Shown: one piece after another, positions 34,993 to 45,614 of the stretch
Position numbering within the stretch: position 1 is the first letter of the stretch
Layout: each line of letters starts with the position of its first letter
From: Moniliella sp. 'wahieum'
Taxonomy: Eukaryota; Basidiomycota; Moniliellomycetes; Moniliellales; Moniliellaceae
Direction of reading: 5' to 3'
NCBI GenBank assembly: GCA_003971905.1
Contig: RSEE01000008.1
Coordinates: forward strand, 1-64,000
Length of the DNA: 64,000 nt
Position numbers and translations under genes: made by a program
The notes under the pieces: generated by a model
What the model saw: only the letters and a program-made list of their open reading frames with translations
Database searches by the model: none
What the model was told of the DNA's origin: nothing

Positions 34993-35498
34993 TCAGTGCT
35001 TTTCATTCTGGGCCTGTGCACTCGTTTCCTGTGCCAAAGTGTGAGGATCAGCATCGGAATCCTGAGCTTTGGAAACAGCCTCTGATTCCGTGGTAACAGA
35101 GTCCTCATAATCACCACCGAGGGAAGAGTCACTTCCGTAATGGTCCTCAGTTGCGTTCTTGACGGTGTCCCGAGCTAAATCATGCGGGTCGCGCTCCTTA
35201 TGATACAGCTCGGCGTGCACCGATTGTTCCGAGTCAGTAGGGGTGCCTAGACCCAACTGGTGACTTCCCTGAAATTTTACAAGTCTTCAGAGTTAGAACA
35301 CCTTGATACCAACGGCGATATATGGCAGCAAAGAGGCCACTGACTAATCTTGCGGGTGGCATATAGAATCACGGTCAAACGTACATGAAAGGAAGAAGCT
35401 TGGGGAAATCGAGTGCGGAGAACCGGGCCGGATTTTGGATGGGCGGCACCAGCGCGAACCAATCGGTGAAAGCAGGAGAAAATGAGAGCCTTCTGCAT
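34993..35498 (-). CDS. Hypothetical 129-residue protein, probable mitochondrial presequence
   Basis: Exon 1 (35498-35385) encodes MQKALIFSCFHRLVRAGAAH then PKSGPVLRTRFPQASSFH, a basic, Ser/Ala-rich N-terminus typical of mitochondrial import signals. An intron of 116 bp (35269-35384, GTACGT to TTTCAG) joins in phase to exon 2, which encodes an acidic hydrophilic tail: SEQSVHAELYHKERDPHDLA, RDTVKNATEDHYGSDSSLGG and ending QETSAQAQNEKH before TGA. No frame break occurs. The D-P-H-x-L-A motif occurs twice (DPHDLARDTV and DPHTLAQETS), suggesting a duplicated short helix. No function is assigned. The next gene is over 3 kb away. Confidence 0.55.
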
Positions 35499-36810
35499 GT
35501 TGCGCAAACGTGAAAGAGGAAATGAGTGGTCGCGTCACTGAGAGCGGAAGAGGCAATGGTGATAAAAGATCGAAGAGTGCTGGGGGGGCCTCACTGGCTT
35601 TTATATATTTTTACCATCTGTCATGCATACCACCCAACACTGACATTAGGCAGCAAAATGTATTGGATAGAGGGTTCTATGTCCGGGGAGGCCCGGCTAT
35701 TGCCCGTGGGCCCAACGCTCCTCGCAGGTATGGCAGGTTGCACGTCCCTCAGCGTGTGTCGTTATATGCGACGGCAGCCCTCTGTCATCTCCTTCCATGT
35801 TATACTAGTTTCTCTTTAGAGTATTGCTGTAGGGATATGAGATCATATGAGTTCATACGAGACGGACCAATCTCTCGGATTTTTCGAGTGTATCCGGCGC
35901 GGTGACGGTCAGACCTATGTCAGCGGTTCGTGAAGCACGCCATCGTCCCCTGTGGACCTAATGACGCGGGCAAGAGGGTCAGATCTATGGGGCATTGTCA
36001 TATGCCTCGCAGACCACTAGTACGGTTGTCATTTCTGCTCCCCTTTTAGAGCTCTAGTTTTTTCGCGATTGAGGATGCCACACTGATGTTGGACGTTTTG
36101 ATGCCTCATCATGCATCAGACATAATATGCCTCTGTGCTTTATATTGGGGAGAAGAAGGAAAGTTCTAGGATCTCGAAGATGATTGATGGACGATGATCG
36201 ATTTTGACCGATGAAGCTTGAAGAAGAGAGGATCGGGCGCGCGCCTAAAAGACACAGTGGATCAGCAAAATACGTCACAGATGTTTCAAGATATAAAATA
36301 CCTTCAAAAACGTCAGAGCATTTTGGTTGTGGCGACGCGCAAACCTGTCACGGCTGTAGGTCTGGTACGTCCTCGACGTCACCCTTGAACGTCAGAGACG
36401 TCGTTGACGTGTCCATGGGCGACGTATCTGACGAATCTGATCCTCCTATGCTCGCTCTCCCTGGGTTACTATTGGTGTTACATTTTATAGTGTTGTTGTT
36501 ACGGGGCGCTCCGGTTATCTCCGGACGCTGAGCCCCGCATGTCGTAGACATCTCAGCCCAACATGCGTCAGTCGGTTAGACTAGCGAGAGACAGTCGACA
36601 CCTTATCCTTGTCCGCGGCCCGCCATGGCCGCATGGGCTTATCGGTACGATGCTTTGTGCCTATTGAGTCCAGTCTTGTCAGAACCCTTCCTGCTGCGCC
36701 CGACTGCGCCGCGTCAGCACCTTGGGAAGCAAGGGCTGTGCATTAGTCTTCTTTACCTTTCTGGGAAGTGCCCTGCATTCTGTCTATACCTGTGATGAGG
36801 CACTTGATTC
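35499..36810. other. Intergenic region with GACGTC cluster
   Basis: No gene recognised. Between about 36365 and 36435 the palindrome GACGTC and its half-sites recur (TCGACGTCACC, AGACGTCGTTGACGTG, GCGACGTAT), another of the short palindromic clusters of this window. Confidence 0.5.
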
Positions 36811-37299
36811 CTTCTGCTGTATATAAGCAGCCATGTCTAAGGCTTGCTAGCTGTGGTCCTTGTCGACCATCCTGTCTATTACTGTTGGTCTCCCCGACTA
36901 CCAGTTCCTCTCTCGCCCTTCCACCTTCTACCACCCTTACGCTTACGAATTTACGACTCACGTCGAGTGCACTGCAAGCCGCGGTTACTCACATCAGTAG
37001 CGCTTGCTCTTCTTTAGGACTCTGTCTGTTCCCGCCAGCTACAGCGTACCAAGTGTGGTAACGCTGCGAGGAACAGAGTAATTCCGACGGAGCTCCTGGA
37101 CCCCTTCTGCTGGTCTAACGACCTACGTACGCGGCTCCTACCTCGGAGGGTCTGGACTGCGGCCTTTGCACACAGGCAGCCACCCAAACTAGAGGGTCTC
37201 TCCATAGCCTCTACACCCGCTCGGTTCAACCAGGATCTGGAGCAGGACCTAACGTACGAAGAGCCACCGATTGATCTGTCCAAGGGTTTATACCCCTAA
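36811..37299 (+). mobile_element. Possible LTR-retroelement or gene fragment
   Basis: A TGTATATAAGCAG TATA-like element (about 36821) is followed some 240 bp later by an open frame without a start (about 37060-37299) reading NRVIPTELLDPFCWSNDL, LPRRVWTAAFAHRQPPKLEG and LEQDLTYEEPPIDLSKGLYP. The arrangement could be an LTR promoter followed by the start of gag, or the end of some other decayed gene. No second LTR, primer binding site or protease is seen, so this is weak. Confidence 0.2.
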
Positions 37300-37513
37300 A
37301 CTAACAGGGGGGGGCCCGATGACAGTTGTGGACCCTGCGGTCCACCAGGCATGCCCAATATGGCGGTGCTTGTGGGGCTCTCGTGACACTCGACGCTGAA
37401 GAATCGGTCCTCCTTTACTACGGGATCGGTTGAGTCAGTGGGTACAACAAATACACCGCACCGTCCGAAGAAGAGGATTTCTCGGGTCGCGTGGCTCAGT
37501 GACTATTATATAA

Positions 37514-37642
37514 CCCTGGCGATCCCCCTGGTTCCTTGACCTTAGTGGCGCCCCCAAGTAACCCCCGCAAGATGAACGGTTAGGTTTAGACGTAGCGTCC
37601 CCCCTGTCCCAGCCTTAAACTCTGTCAATGAAATGGACGTGG
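37514..37642 (+). mobile_element. Retrotransposon 3'-end fragment, copy 2
   Basis: About 129 bp closely match 62766-62893 (roughly 90% by eye), including CAAGTAACCCCCGCAAGATG, AACGGTTAGGTTTAGA and CTCTGTCAATGAAATGGACG. In the longer copy this segment is the last codons and 3' untranslated part of the retrotransposon-like frame. Only the 3' end is present here, as expected from 5'-truncated target-primed insertion. Confidence 0.65.
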
Positions 37643-38664
37643 TCGCGAAAGGGGCACAAAATGGCAACACATTCGGCCTACTGGGCCACAGCATCCAGCA
37701 CAGTTGGCCAAGGCCTATCTTCAACGAAGGAGGCGAACGGCTGTCCCGGTAGCGAGAAGGGCGTCAATGAGCGGGAGGGTTGGGAGCTATATGGCGAGCA
37801 AGTGCAAGTCTCTGTTGCGCCGTGCAACAACAAGGCAGCAGCACCTCTTGCGTCTTTCGCATTACGCTTCGCCGTCACGTGTCACTCGACATGCGCCACA
37901 TGCCACGTGTCACATGCCACTCGAGCACCTGGCTCACACAGCCGCAAGGCGGAAGTTAGAATCTGCTTTCGTTGTTCCGCTCCCGTATAATTCCGATGCC
38001 ATTTTCATTGGCAACTTCACACGCGCCGGGGCAAGGAGAAAAGCGCCACCACGATGTGAGCCGGCCTTGGATTGATACACCTTTCCGTAATGCCTAGCGC
38101 CTGAGGCTCAGGCTGAAGCTGCGCTGAAGCTTGAAGGTAACCCTACCAGCTAGGCCGGCTAAGCAGCCACGGCCGCGAGCGATGCTAGCCGTCTAACATC
38201 ATTCAAAAAGCAAATGTTTCTTGAGAGTCGAATCGTATCCTCGGTAGTCTTATAACGGGGCCAACAGATTGTCTGTCAAGAGATAGTAGGCTGGCACCTA
38301 TCGGCCTGACTCCCAGGTCTCGAGCCCTCAGTGCAGAGTACAGATGCAGCGGAGCTCACGTTATATAGCAGATCAGAAAGCCTACCGACATTGACGCTGC
38401 AAGCTCGACATTCTACTGTTGTTCCAAGCTCGGCCCACACCCAAGCAATGTTGCAGAAATGGCAAAGGCGCCAATTTTTGAACAGGCCAAAACCATGAAC
38501 ACGAACATGCTCAATTCCCTGTTGTGGCCAGAGAGGAAGGGACTCCACCATGCACAGGAAGAGGTAGAGGTGAATCAGAGCCCCAAGGGGCCTAATCACT
38601 CTACCCTACCACTCAAGACAAAGGGAGGGTGTACCACCGCTGAAATGGGTAGGAATAAGCCTGC
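37643..38664. other. Intergenic region, no gene recognised
   Basis: Contains CACGTGTCAC/CACATGCCACGTGTCACATGCC repeats (about 37875-37920). A minus-strand frame at 38276-38599 has no recognised similarity and is not called. Confidence 0.5.
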
Positions 38665-38984
38665 TTACATCTTACGGCGGAAGGAGCAGCCCTCAGTCAG
38701 ACGAGCCTTGCCACCGGTAGGGGTAGCCAGGACCTGGGAGCAGGAGCCGCAAACAACAACCGTCTGCGCGTGGGAGAAGACGGTGGTGAGGGCAAAGCAC
38801 CCGGGGCACTTGATGTCCTGGAAGTACGAGCGGGGCTGCTGGACGAGCAGTTTCAGCTTGTGGGTACGGGCTTGCTGCTCGGCGCTGGGGTTGAGGAGGT
38901 CGACGGCCAGAGTCTGGGGGGAGACAGGACGTCAGTTAGGACGGGCTGTTCCGAGGCGCATGAGGAGAGAGCAGGACATACCAT
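38665..38984 (-). CDS. RPS27: 40S ribosomal protein eS27
   Basis: Small-subunit protein with a C4 zinc site. The sequence follows human RPS27 throughout: [54 protein letters not shown] and [18 protein letters not shown]. The zinc ligands are in CPGC and CGSC. The first exon is only the ATG (38982-38984). A 68-bp intron (38914-38981) with GTATGT donor, CTAACTGAC branch and CCCCCAG acceptor separates it from TLAVDLL. The product is about 82 residues, normal for the family, and the frame is intact. It shares a 316-bp divergent promoter with eL19. Confidence 0.97.
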
Positions 38985-39300
38985 CTTGGGCAGCTAGGCG
39001 AGAGTGTGCGTGGTGGGGGACGATGCGGGCGGCTTGGCAGGATGGGTCTGACGAGGGCGATTGGATGCATAGCTAGGGTTGCTGTAACCCGCCTGGGAGG
39101 GCTGCGTACAGCACGCCATAATTCAGTTCAGCAGTAGACCAGTGTACTGTCCTATTTATTACGCCACTCTCACTCGGAGCACATGCGATGCCGCAGTGGC
39201 ATAACCCTAGTCGTGTGCCTCGCGCTTCATTTGCCCACCAGAGTGAACGCACCCGAAAGCGTTTCCCGACACCTCTCCACACCAGCAAGAGATTTCACCA
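38985..39300. promoter_or_regulatory. Divergent ribosomal-protein promoter with AACCCTA elements
   Basis: This 316-bp gap separates the starts of eS27 and eL19. It contains CTAGGGTTGCTGTAACCC (39073-39090) and ATAACCCTAG (about 39202-39211), three AACCCTA/AACCC-type sites. The same core binds Tbf1, which controls ribosomal-protein genes in Candida albicans and is thought ancestral in fungi. Binding here is inferred. Confidence 0.5.
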
Positions 39301-39895
39301 ATGGCGGGCAGTAACCTCCGGATCCAAAAGCGCCTCGCCGCCAGCGTGCTTGGCGTGGGCAAGCGCAAGGTCTGGCTCGACCCTGCTGAGCAGAGCGAGA
39401 TTGCCAACGCCAACAGCCGTGCCAACATCCGCAAGCTTGTTGCCGAGGGCCAGATCCTCAAGCAGCCTGATGTGGGCCAGTCCAAGGGCCGTGCCCGTGC
39501 TCTGCACGCTGCTAAGCGTCTTGGTCGCCACACCCGGCCACGGTAAGCGCTTCGGTACGGCCGAGGCTCGCATGCCCACTAAGATCCTCTGGATGCGGCG
39601 CCAGCGTGTCCTCCGCCGCTTGCTGCGCAAGTATCGTGAGGCTGGCAAGATCGACAAGCACCTCTACCACGAACTCTACCTCAAGAGCAAGGGTAACGTG
39701 TTCAAGAACAAGCGTGTCCTGATCGAGCACATCCACAAGGCCAAGGCCGAGAAGGCCCGCTCTAAGCACCTTGCTGACCAGATGGAGGCCCGTCGTGCCC
39801 GCAACAAGGCCATGCGTGAGCGGAGGGCGCAGCGCATTGCTGAGAAGCGTGCTGCGGTCATCGCTGTGGAGCAAGAGGAGGAGAGCAAGAACTAA
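39301..39895 (+). CDS. RPL19: 60S ribosomal protein eL19
   Basis: Large-subunit protein, essential in all eukaryotes. ATG at 39301 begins [79 protein letters not shown] and [20 protein letters not shown] follow the family closely. The frame breaks once, at CACACCCGGCCACGG (about 39532): one surplus C separates RLGRHT from GHGKR. Since these residues are near-invariant, this is almost certainly a base-call error and a calibration for breaks elsewhere in the window. The C-terminal helix is basic and ends in EQEEESKN. No intron is seen. Confidence 0.97.
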
Positions 39896-41521
39896 TTTTC
39901 TCTCCAATCTTCGTCGCCTTCTGCTGGATACGGCAGCCTCCGCAACTAAGGCGACGGTCGAGTTTTTGCTTTGCCGTTTTCGTCATAGTCTGCTTTGCTA
40001 CTTTGTCTGGCAGCGTTGGCGTTTCTATGCCCCATGCCTACCTTTCTCGGGGGTTATATCGCGCCATGCGTGGATCGCTCCACGCATAAGCAGTAACCCT
40101 CAAAAAGCCTGGTCTTTTCTCTATGAACCCAGGGTGGAATGCCATCACTCCCAAGCCTTGCATTGTTTCGCAGGTAGTATATACATGCTTTACACACACG
40201 ACGCAGGACATCGGCACACTCGGATAGGGCCAACGTAGTGCATTGTTGTGTTTGCAGTGCCCCAGTAGTTGCCAAACAGCATGTGTCAGTTCAGGAGTAC
40301 AGTTTGTACTTGCAGTGACCATCTGTCCACAGTCCATATTAAAGTCTTGTGCGACTGACTTTTTTTAGTTCTTGCCAAGCTTGAGCCAATCGCTCTGGCA
40401 CCAACCTGACTGGGTCTGAGATGGTCAATTCAGCCTCCACGGCAGCTTGGCATCGCAGGGCACACAGATCTGCGTGAACCGCTATAGCCCTGGACCCACG
40501 TTAACTTTGAGAGTTTCGTATATATGCTCAGCGCTCAGCACTATACGTTTAGTGTGAGCGTCTTGCCTGCTCGGCTTCGAGACTGCAGCGGCATGAGCGG
40601 CATTATGGACTTTGGCCTCGGCTTGCACTTCCGACCACATACCACGGTCGAGCTCTAGTACACCAGCTGTGTCGGGTCATCTGCATGGGTTCCACGCCCT
40701 TTTCAGTTCCTGATGAGGCGATGAAGTTGAGAATGTAAGCCATACGGGGACGATGACAACGAAGTCAGCAAAGTAGCACTGGGAACAATGTACTTGGAGC
40801 ACGGGGGATTCTTTGCGGGTGTCGCGAAGTCATATTAATACCGACTGTACTACGGGGCTCAGCTGTTCGTTGCGCATCGCATGTTCATGGTATGTGCCAT
40901 AGCGGTTGTATTATGCAAAACGCTGGGTAGACCAGAAGTGAGAGTCGTCCAGTGTTGATCAACGAGATCAACACACAGCTCCCAGCACTTTGTGTGCTCC
41001 TAAATTCCGCAAGGGCCCCGGCATGAAACCTGCCTAGCGGGCTTTTGCCAGAAGCGGCCTGACGCGAGAGAAGCTTGACAATCCCAATATGAGAGTCTTT
41101 AAACAGTCCAGGGCCCCGCTTGAACTGTGACAGTTGTCAACTGGGTGGACGCACCAACGATGTTGCTGCCTCTCGGAGGGCAAACTGGGGAGAAGTGGGT
41201 TGCGACTGGAGAGGAGACCGGTGACCGGTAATTGTGCATGGTGACCGGTGATGCGTGTATGATGGAGGGGACGTGATCGGCCCGTGACGAAGTACGTCCA
41301 GAAGAGCTCAATAAACCGAGATTTGAACAAATGCAACCTGGGGGCGTCTCACGCGTGGTCGTTACCGAACCCGCGTCGCGCTTGCCTATACGCGCGCACG
41401 CGTTTCTCTTCGCGTCTATGCGATTTCGCGTACGGGGCAAAGAGAGAAAAAGGGACAGTGCGTGTGCTTGTGCCTGTTTCCGTAGCCCCACCACCCTCCA
41501 CTCGTCCCAGCGTTAGTGACA
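39896..41521. other. Intergenic region, no gene recognised
   Basis: 1.6 kb between eL19 and dUTPase. Contains GACCGGTGACCGGTAA/GGTGACCGGTGA repeats near 41215-41250 and CGCGCACGCG near 41395. No coding frame is supported; the final 100 bp should hold the dUTPase promoter. Confidence 0.5.
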
Positions 41522-42187
41522 ATGCCAATCACTACGACTACTACTTCGCCCACCAAGCGGGCTGCCGAAACCAGCGAAGAGGCTCCCCAGAAGGTGGTGA
41601 GAGTGGATGAGCCAGTGGGTACACTGCAGGTGCAGCTCGACCCTGCCCACCCCAACGCCAAGCTGCCAACCCGGGGCAGCGCCCTGGCCGCTGGGCTGGA
41701 CCTATACTCGGACAAGGCGGTCATCGCCCCCTGGTCTCGTGCTGTTGTGCAGACGGGCATTCGCATCGCCATTCCGCCGGGGTGCTACGGCCGTGTGCTC
41801 CGCGCTCGGGTCTTGCCGTCAAGCACGGCATCGACACGGGTGCCGGCGTTGTTGACGCTGACTACCGCGGATTGTTGGGTGTTGTGCTATTTAACCTGAG
41901 CCCCGATGCCTTTGAGAGTAAGTTTTGGGCTCCATTCTTTGTCTTGCTCACACTCTGACCCCTCGCCTCGCTCTCACAGTCAATGTTGGGGACCGCATCG
42001 CCCAGCTCGTCTTGGAGCGTATTCACTTGGCCGAGGTCACGCAAGTCGAAGTAAGTCCTCAATCTTGGATGCTCAGCACAAGTACGTTCTAGCTGACTTT
42101 TTCTTTCTGTATCCTTTGCAGTCCCTCGACGAGACAGCCCGCGGTGCTGGTGGGTTTGGTTCCACAGGCGGCTTCAACGGAAAGTAA
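41522..42187 (+). CDS. DUT1: dUTP pyrophosphatase (trimeric dUTPase)
   Basis: Hydrolyses dUTP to dUMP and pyrophosphate, supplying dUMP for dTTP and keeping uracil out of DNA. All five dUTPase motifs are present: motif 1 AAGLDLYSD, motif 2 [10 protein letters not shown], motif 3 [15 protein letters not shown] with the uracil/Tyr segment, motif 4 [12 protein letters not shown], and motif 5 [10 protein letters not shown]. Introns 41918-41979 and 42051-42121 both have GTAAGT donors and CTGAC-type branch sites. One G is missing near 41797 (CGTGTGCTCCGCG should read GTGGCTCCG), shifting the frame inside motif 2. The N-terminus ([20 protein letters not shown]) is a Thr/Lys-rich tail without an obvious mitochondrial signal. 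Confidence 0.95.
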
Positions 42188-43181
42188 ACATATGTCTACA
42201 TGAGGGGGGCAACTCTTTGCGCTTGACCGATTGCGTTTAACGATCTCTCCCCAATTGGACAAATACGTCCGACTCGGACGATACTTCCCAGCTTGACACA
42301 CGGATCAGCAGTGAAAGGCCGCGCTTCTGTGCGAGTTATGTAGAAGGTTAGCATGCCGTACAAAGGACGATTCCGACCGGGCTTCATAACAACCTGAGAT
42401 ATAGCCTGCAACTGTCTTTGCCCCCTTTCCTGTGGCCAACAACATAGTTGCCAGGAAGCCGGGGGGGGGCAGGGGGTCGGGAAGAGTGAGGTACGATACC
42501 CAATGCGGACTGGGGTGCCAGTCAAATACGGATCAGATCGTATGTCCACTCTGCAACCCGGCTAGGAGGGGACAACAACTGGTCGATCGAAAGATATCCA
42601 GTACCAGTCGGATTGGTATATAGCGAATTGTACTAACATCGGTGTTTCTCCTTTCAACCCAGTCTATTGCTTACCCGAAATGTCCTAGATTTCTCCCATG
42701 AGTTCCATTGCGGTCTCACCCTATAGCCCAATGGCTCAGGCGTCGCTACAGACATAGCAGCATGATGGTGGGGTGGTGGGGGGGGGGGGTAGCGTCAGCT
42801 CGTTCTTGATCGACGCAAGAGATCTAAATTTGCGGTGCCGGCACTCCTATAGTCATTTCTAACTGTGTACTAGTAGCGCAACAAGAGGTGGTTCCGGAGA
42901 TCGACCGGTTGGCAGCCTGAAGGCGCGTTAAAGGGAGGCAGGCGGGGTGGCATCCCTCTGCATCCGCACGACGGCAGCCGGGCTACTGCTGCCGTAATTG
43001 ATAATTGAAACTGTGCCGCCTTGCCGTGCTGATCTAGATTAACGCCGGATTAAGCCCCAACCCCGATCCTTGCCGAATTCGTTCAGCGCACAACCATCAG
43101 CTGCGCGGACATTGAGCTGCACTGCTCTTACCGCTCCTCGCCCTCCCCGCCTTTCCCTGCTCCGTGTGCTGGCCACCCATC
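42188..43181. other. Intergenic region with poly(G) run
   Basis: About 1 kb between dUTPase and the MFS transporter. A 12-base G run lies at 42778-42789, preceded by GGTGGGG repeats. No gene is supported. Confidence 0.55.
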
Positions 43182-45051
43182 ATGACACCTCCCACCCCAG
43201 TTCCTGCCGCCCTCCAGGCGCAGCTCAAGGACCCGCAGGCTGCCCGCCCTTGTCACTCGCAGGCGGCACCCTCGTTGCCCTGAGCCGGCAGCAAATGCCT
43301 TCTCTTCTTTTGAGCCTCAGTTGCAGGAGTCGCTCCATCTCACGTCGACCCAGATCAACATAATTGGCCTTGCAGGCAACATGGGTGTTTATCTCTCGGG
43401 GCCCCTCTGGGGCACCTGGGTCGACCAGCACGGCCCCCGCCTCGCCCTCTTGTTGGCTGCCAGCCTCATTGCCCTGGGTTACGGTGGCTTGTCTTTCTTT
43501 GCTCCCAATGGCCCACACAGTGATTCAGGCTCTTCGGCGCTGCAAGAGCCTCCCGAGACGGCCTCGCTTACCGTTCTCGCCCCTCTCTTCTTTGCTCTGG
43601 CGACTGGAGTGGCCAACTCGGGCGCCTTGGCAGCAAGTATGAACGCTCAGGCCAAGTCATGGGGTGGGAACCGCCGGGGAACCGCCACAGGTATTGTGCT
43701 TGCTGGCTTTGGGCTGAGTGCGGCCTTCTACTCGACCTTGAGCTCCACATTCTTTGCCGACAGCCCACGCAACTATCTTCGTTCTATCGCTACCATCTCT
43801 TTCTTGGCTTTTGTTTCTGGCACATTTGTCATTCGCATCCTGCCCCCCATCCATCGGCACGCGCACCACCATCACCGTCCTACTCTCGCCCACTCAACAT
43901 GGGCTTCAAGCGGGCGATCACGCCTCAACTTTGCCGGCTCGCGTGCGCACCTTATCGGCCGCTCAATCCCGCTCTCGTTCGCGGTCTCTCTCGCGGCCTT
44001 ATACGCGCCGCCGTACCACATCTGAAGTGAGCGCGTTGCCCTGGTCTGGGACCTCGGTAGCATCAGGGGCCAATTCATCTTCCGATTCCGAGGAAGAGAG
44101 GGTACTACGCTTGCGGCCGACGTTGAAGCAATCGGAGGTTATGGCGCGGTGGGGGACCGGTCTAGGACACAGACTCCCTCCCTGGGTCAGCTGGCCCATA
44201 GCCTGCCTAGCGGTGAAGCACTGCCTGATCCGCAGTCCTTGGATATTACCGGGGGGCCTGCTGCGTGACTATGACTTTTGGCTGCTCTTTGCGCTCATGG
44301 CTATCGTATCGGGCGCTGGACTGCTGCTGATCAACAACGTCGGAACCATCACTCGTACTCTCTACCGATCGGGCCTCAAGCACCCCAAGTCACTCTTCGC
44401 CGAGACAGAGTGGGCGGTGCCTTTGGCGCAGGATGCGGTGGCGGCCTTGACTGGCGCGTATGTTCCACTAAAGGGGGGGAAGAAAAAGCAAGCTGAGCGA
44501 GCCGCCGAAGTGCATCGGCTGCAAGCTCAGCAAGTAAGTGCCATTCGCTTGGTAATGCAGTGGGGCGGATTGCAATCGGTGTGCTGGCCGATTTTGCTGT
44601 GAGCCTGGTGGGAGGACAAGAAGAAATTCGAGTCTGGCTTCTGGCCCCCGTTTGCGCTATGGCAGTCGCCTCGCAACTGTTTGCGGCCTACCCAGGCGCG
44701 GTTGCTACCGTTCCGGCTCTTTTGATCCTCAGCAGCTCCACGGGAGTGATGTATGGTACGCTGTTTGGTATTTGCCCCTCGCTCAACCTTGAGTTTTTTG
44801 GCCTGGCCAACTTTAGTGCCAATTGGGGCATCCTTTCTCTTGCCCCCGTTGTGGCCGGCAACACATTTAACCTGATCTTTGGCTCGGTGTACGATTCGCA
44901 CGTACGCCAAACTCCCGGCGCCCACGAGTGTCTGCAGGGGGAAGAATGCTACCGCTCCACCTTTGTCATTACGGCCTACTGCGCCATTGCCGCTTGCGGT
45001 CTGGCTGCTGGACTGATCTGGCGCCGGGGACGCTTTACGTTGTCCTCGTGA
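43182..45051 (+). CDS. MFS transporter, Mch1/nodulin-like type
   Basis: Major-facilitator membrane protein, most like the fungal Mch1 group; substrate unknown. TM1 region LLSLAGGTLVAL is followed by TQINIIGLAGNMGVYLSGPL and GTWVDQHGPRLALLLAASLI, the conserved loop 2-3 of this subgroup. Later segments are GTATGIVLAGFGLSAAFYS, LLFALMAIVSGAGLLLINNV (TM7), GRIAIGVLADF and STGVMYGTLFGICPSLNLEF. The central cytosolic loop (about 43900-44130) is Ser/Arg-rich. Breaks in frame occur near 43245, 43295, 43900 and 44555 (TTGGTAATG lacks one G for LGNAVGRIAIG). The start ATG at 43182 gives MTPPTPVPAALQAQLKDPQA. About twelve hydrophobic segments can be counted after the corrections. Confidence 0.82.
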
Positions 45052-45614
45052 AGGAGTCAGACAAATGAACCACTCCCTCCCCCAATCCACTCCTGCGACC
45101 GTTTCCCATCATCTTCTCTGACCCGCTATCTCCAACTATTGGAACATTTTGCCTTTTGTGTCCTCTTCGTCTTGCCTCTGCTCGCAGGCCTTCAAGTGTA
45201 ATGAGCCCCTTTTATCTGCTTTGGACGTGCACACCTCCAGCCCACTAGCGAACGCATGACCCCCAAACGGGGGAGGGCATCGCCGTGCTGGGGATAGGGA
45301 TTCTGGTGGGGGCATGGTATCAGTGGGGCAGACGTGCTGGTACGTGTGCGTAGGCTTATCGGCAGGGAGACAGATGCATGTCGCAAGGGTGGGGCAAACT
45401 GCGGCAAGCGACCATGGCGTGCCAGCGCTGACATAAGATGGGCGCTGCCGCCCATTCACGCACAGGGGCGGTGCGGATGGGAGAGTGGGTGGGGCGGCGG
45501 GCGGCGCAGTGCGGGGGAACAGGAGACGTGGGGCTAATAAGTTTGTGGATCCTCCTGGGCCGCCCAACACCACCGCCATCGCCATCCCCCCCAGCGCCTG
45601 TGCGGCATCCAGCC
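45052..45614. other. Intergenic region / promoter of coiled-coil gene
   Basis: 563 bp between two plus-strand genes. No gene is supported. GC-rich near the next ATG with CGCCATCGCCATCG repeats that run into the coding sequence. Confidence 0.55.

Noticed and set aside
39525-39545. Programmed ribosomal frameshift in eL19
   Set aside because: No slippery site with known precedent, and eL19 is not recoded in any organism I know; a single surplus C explains it.
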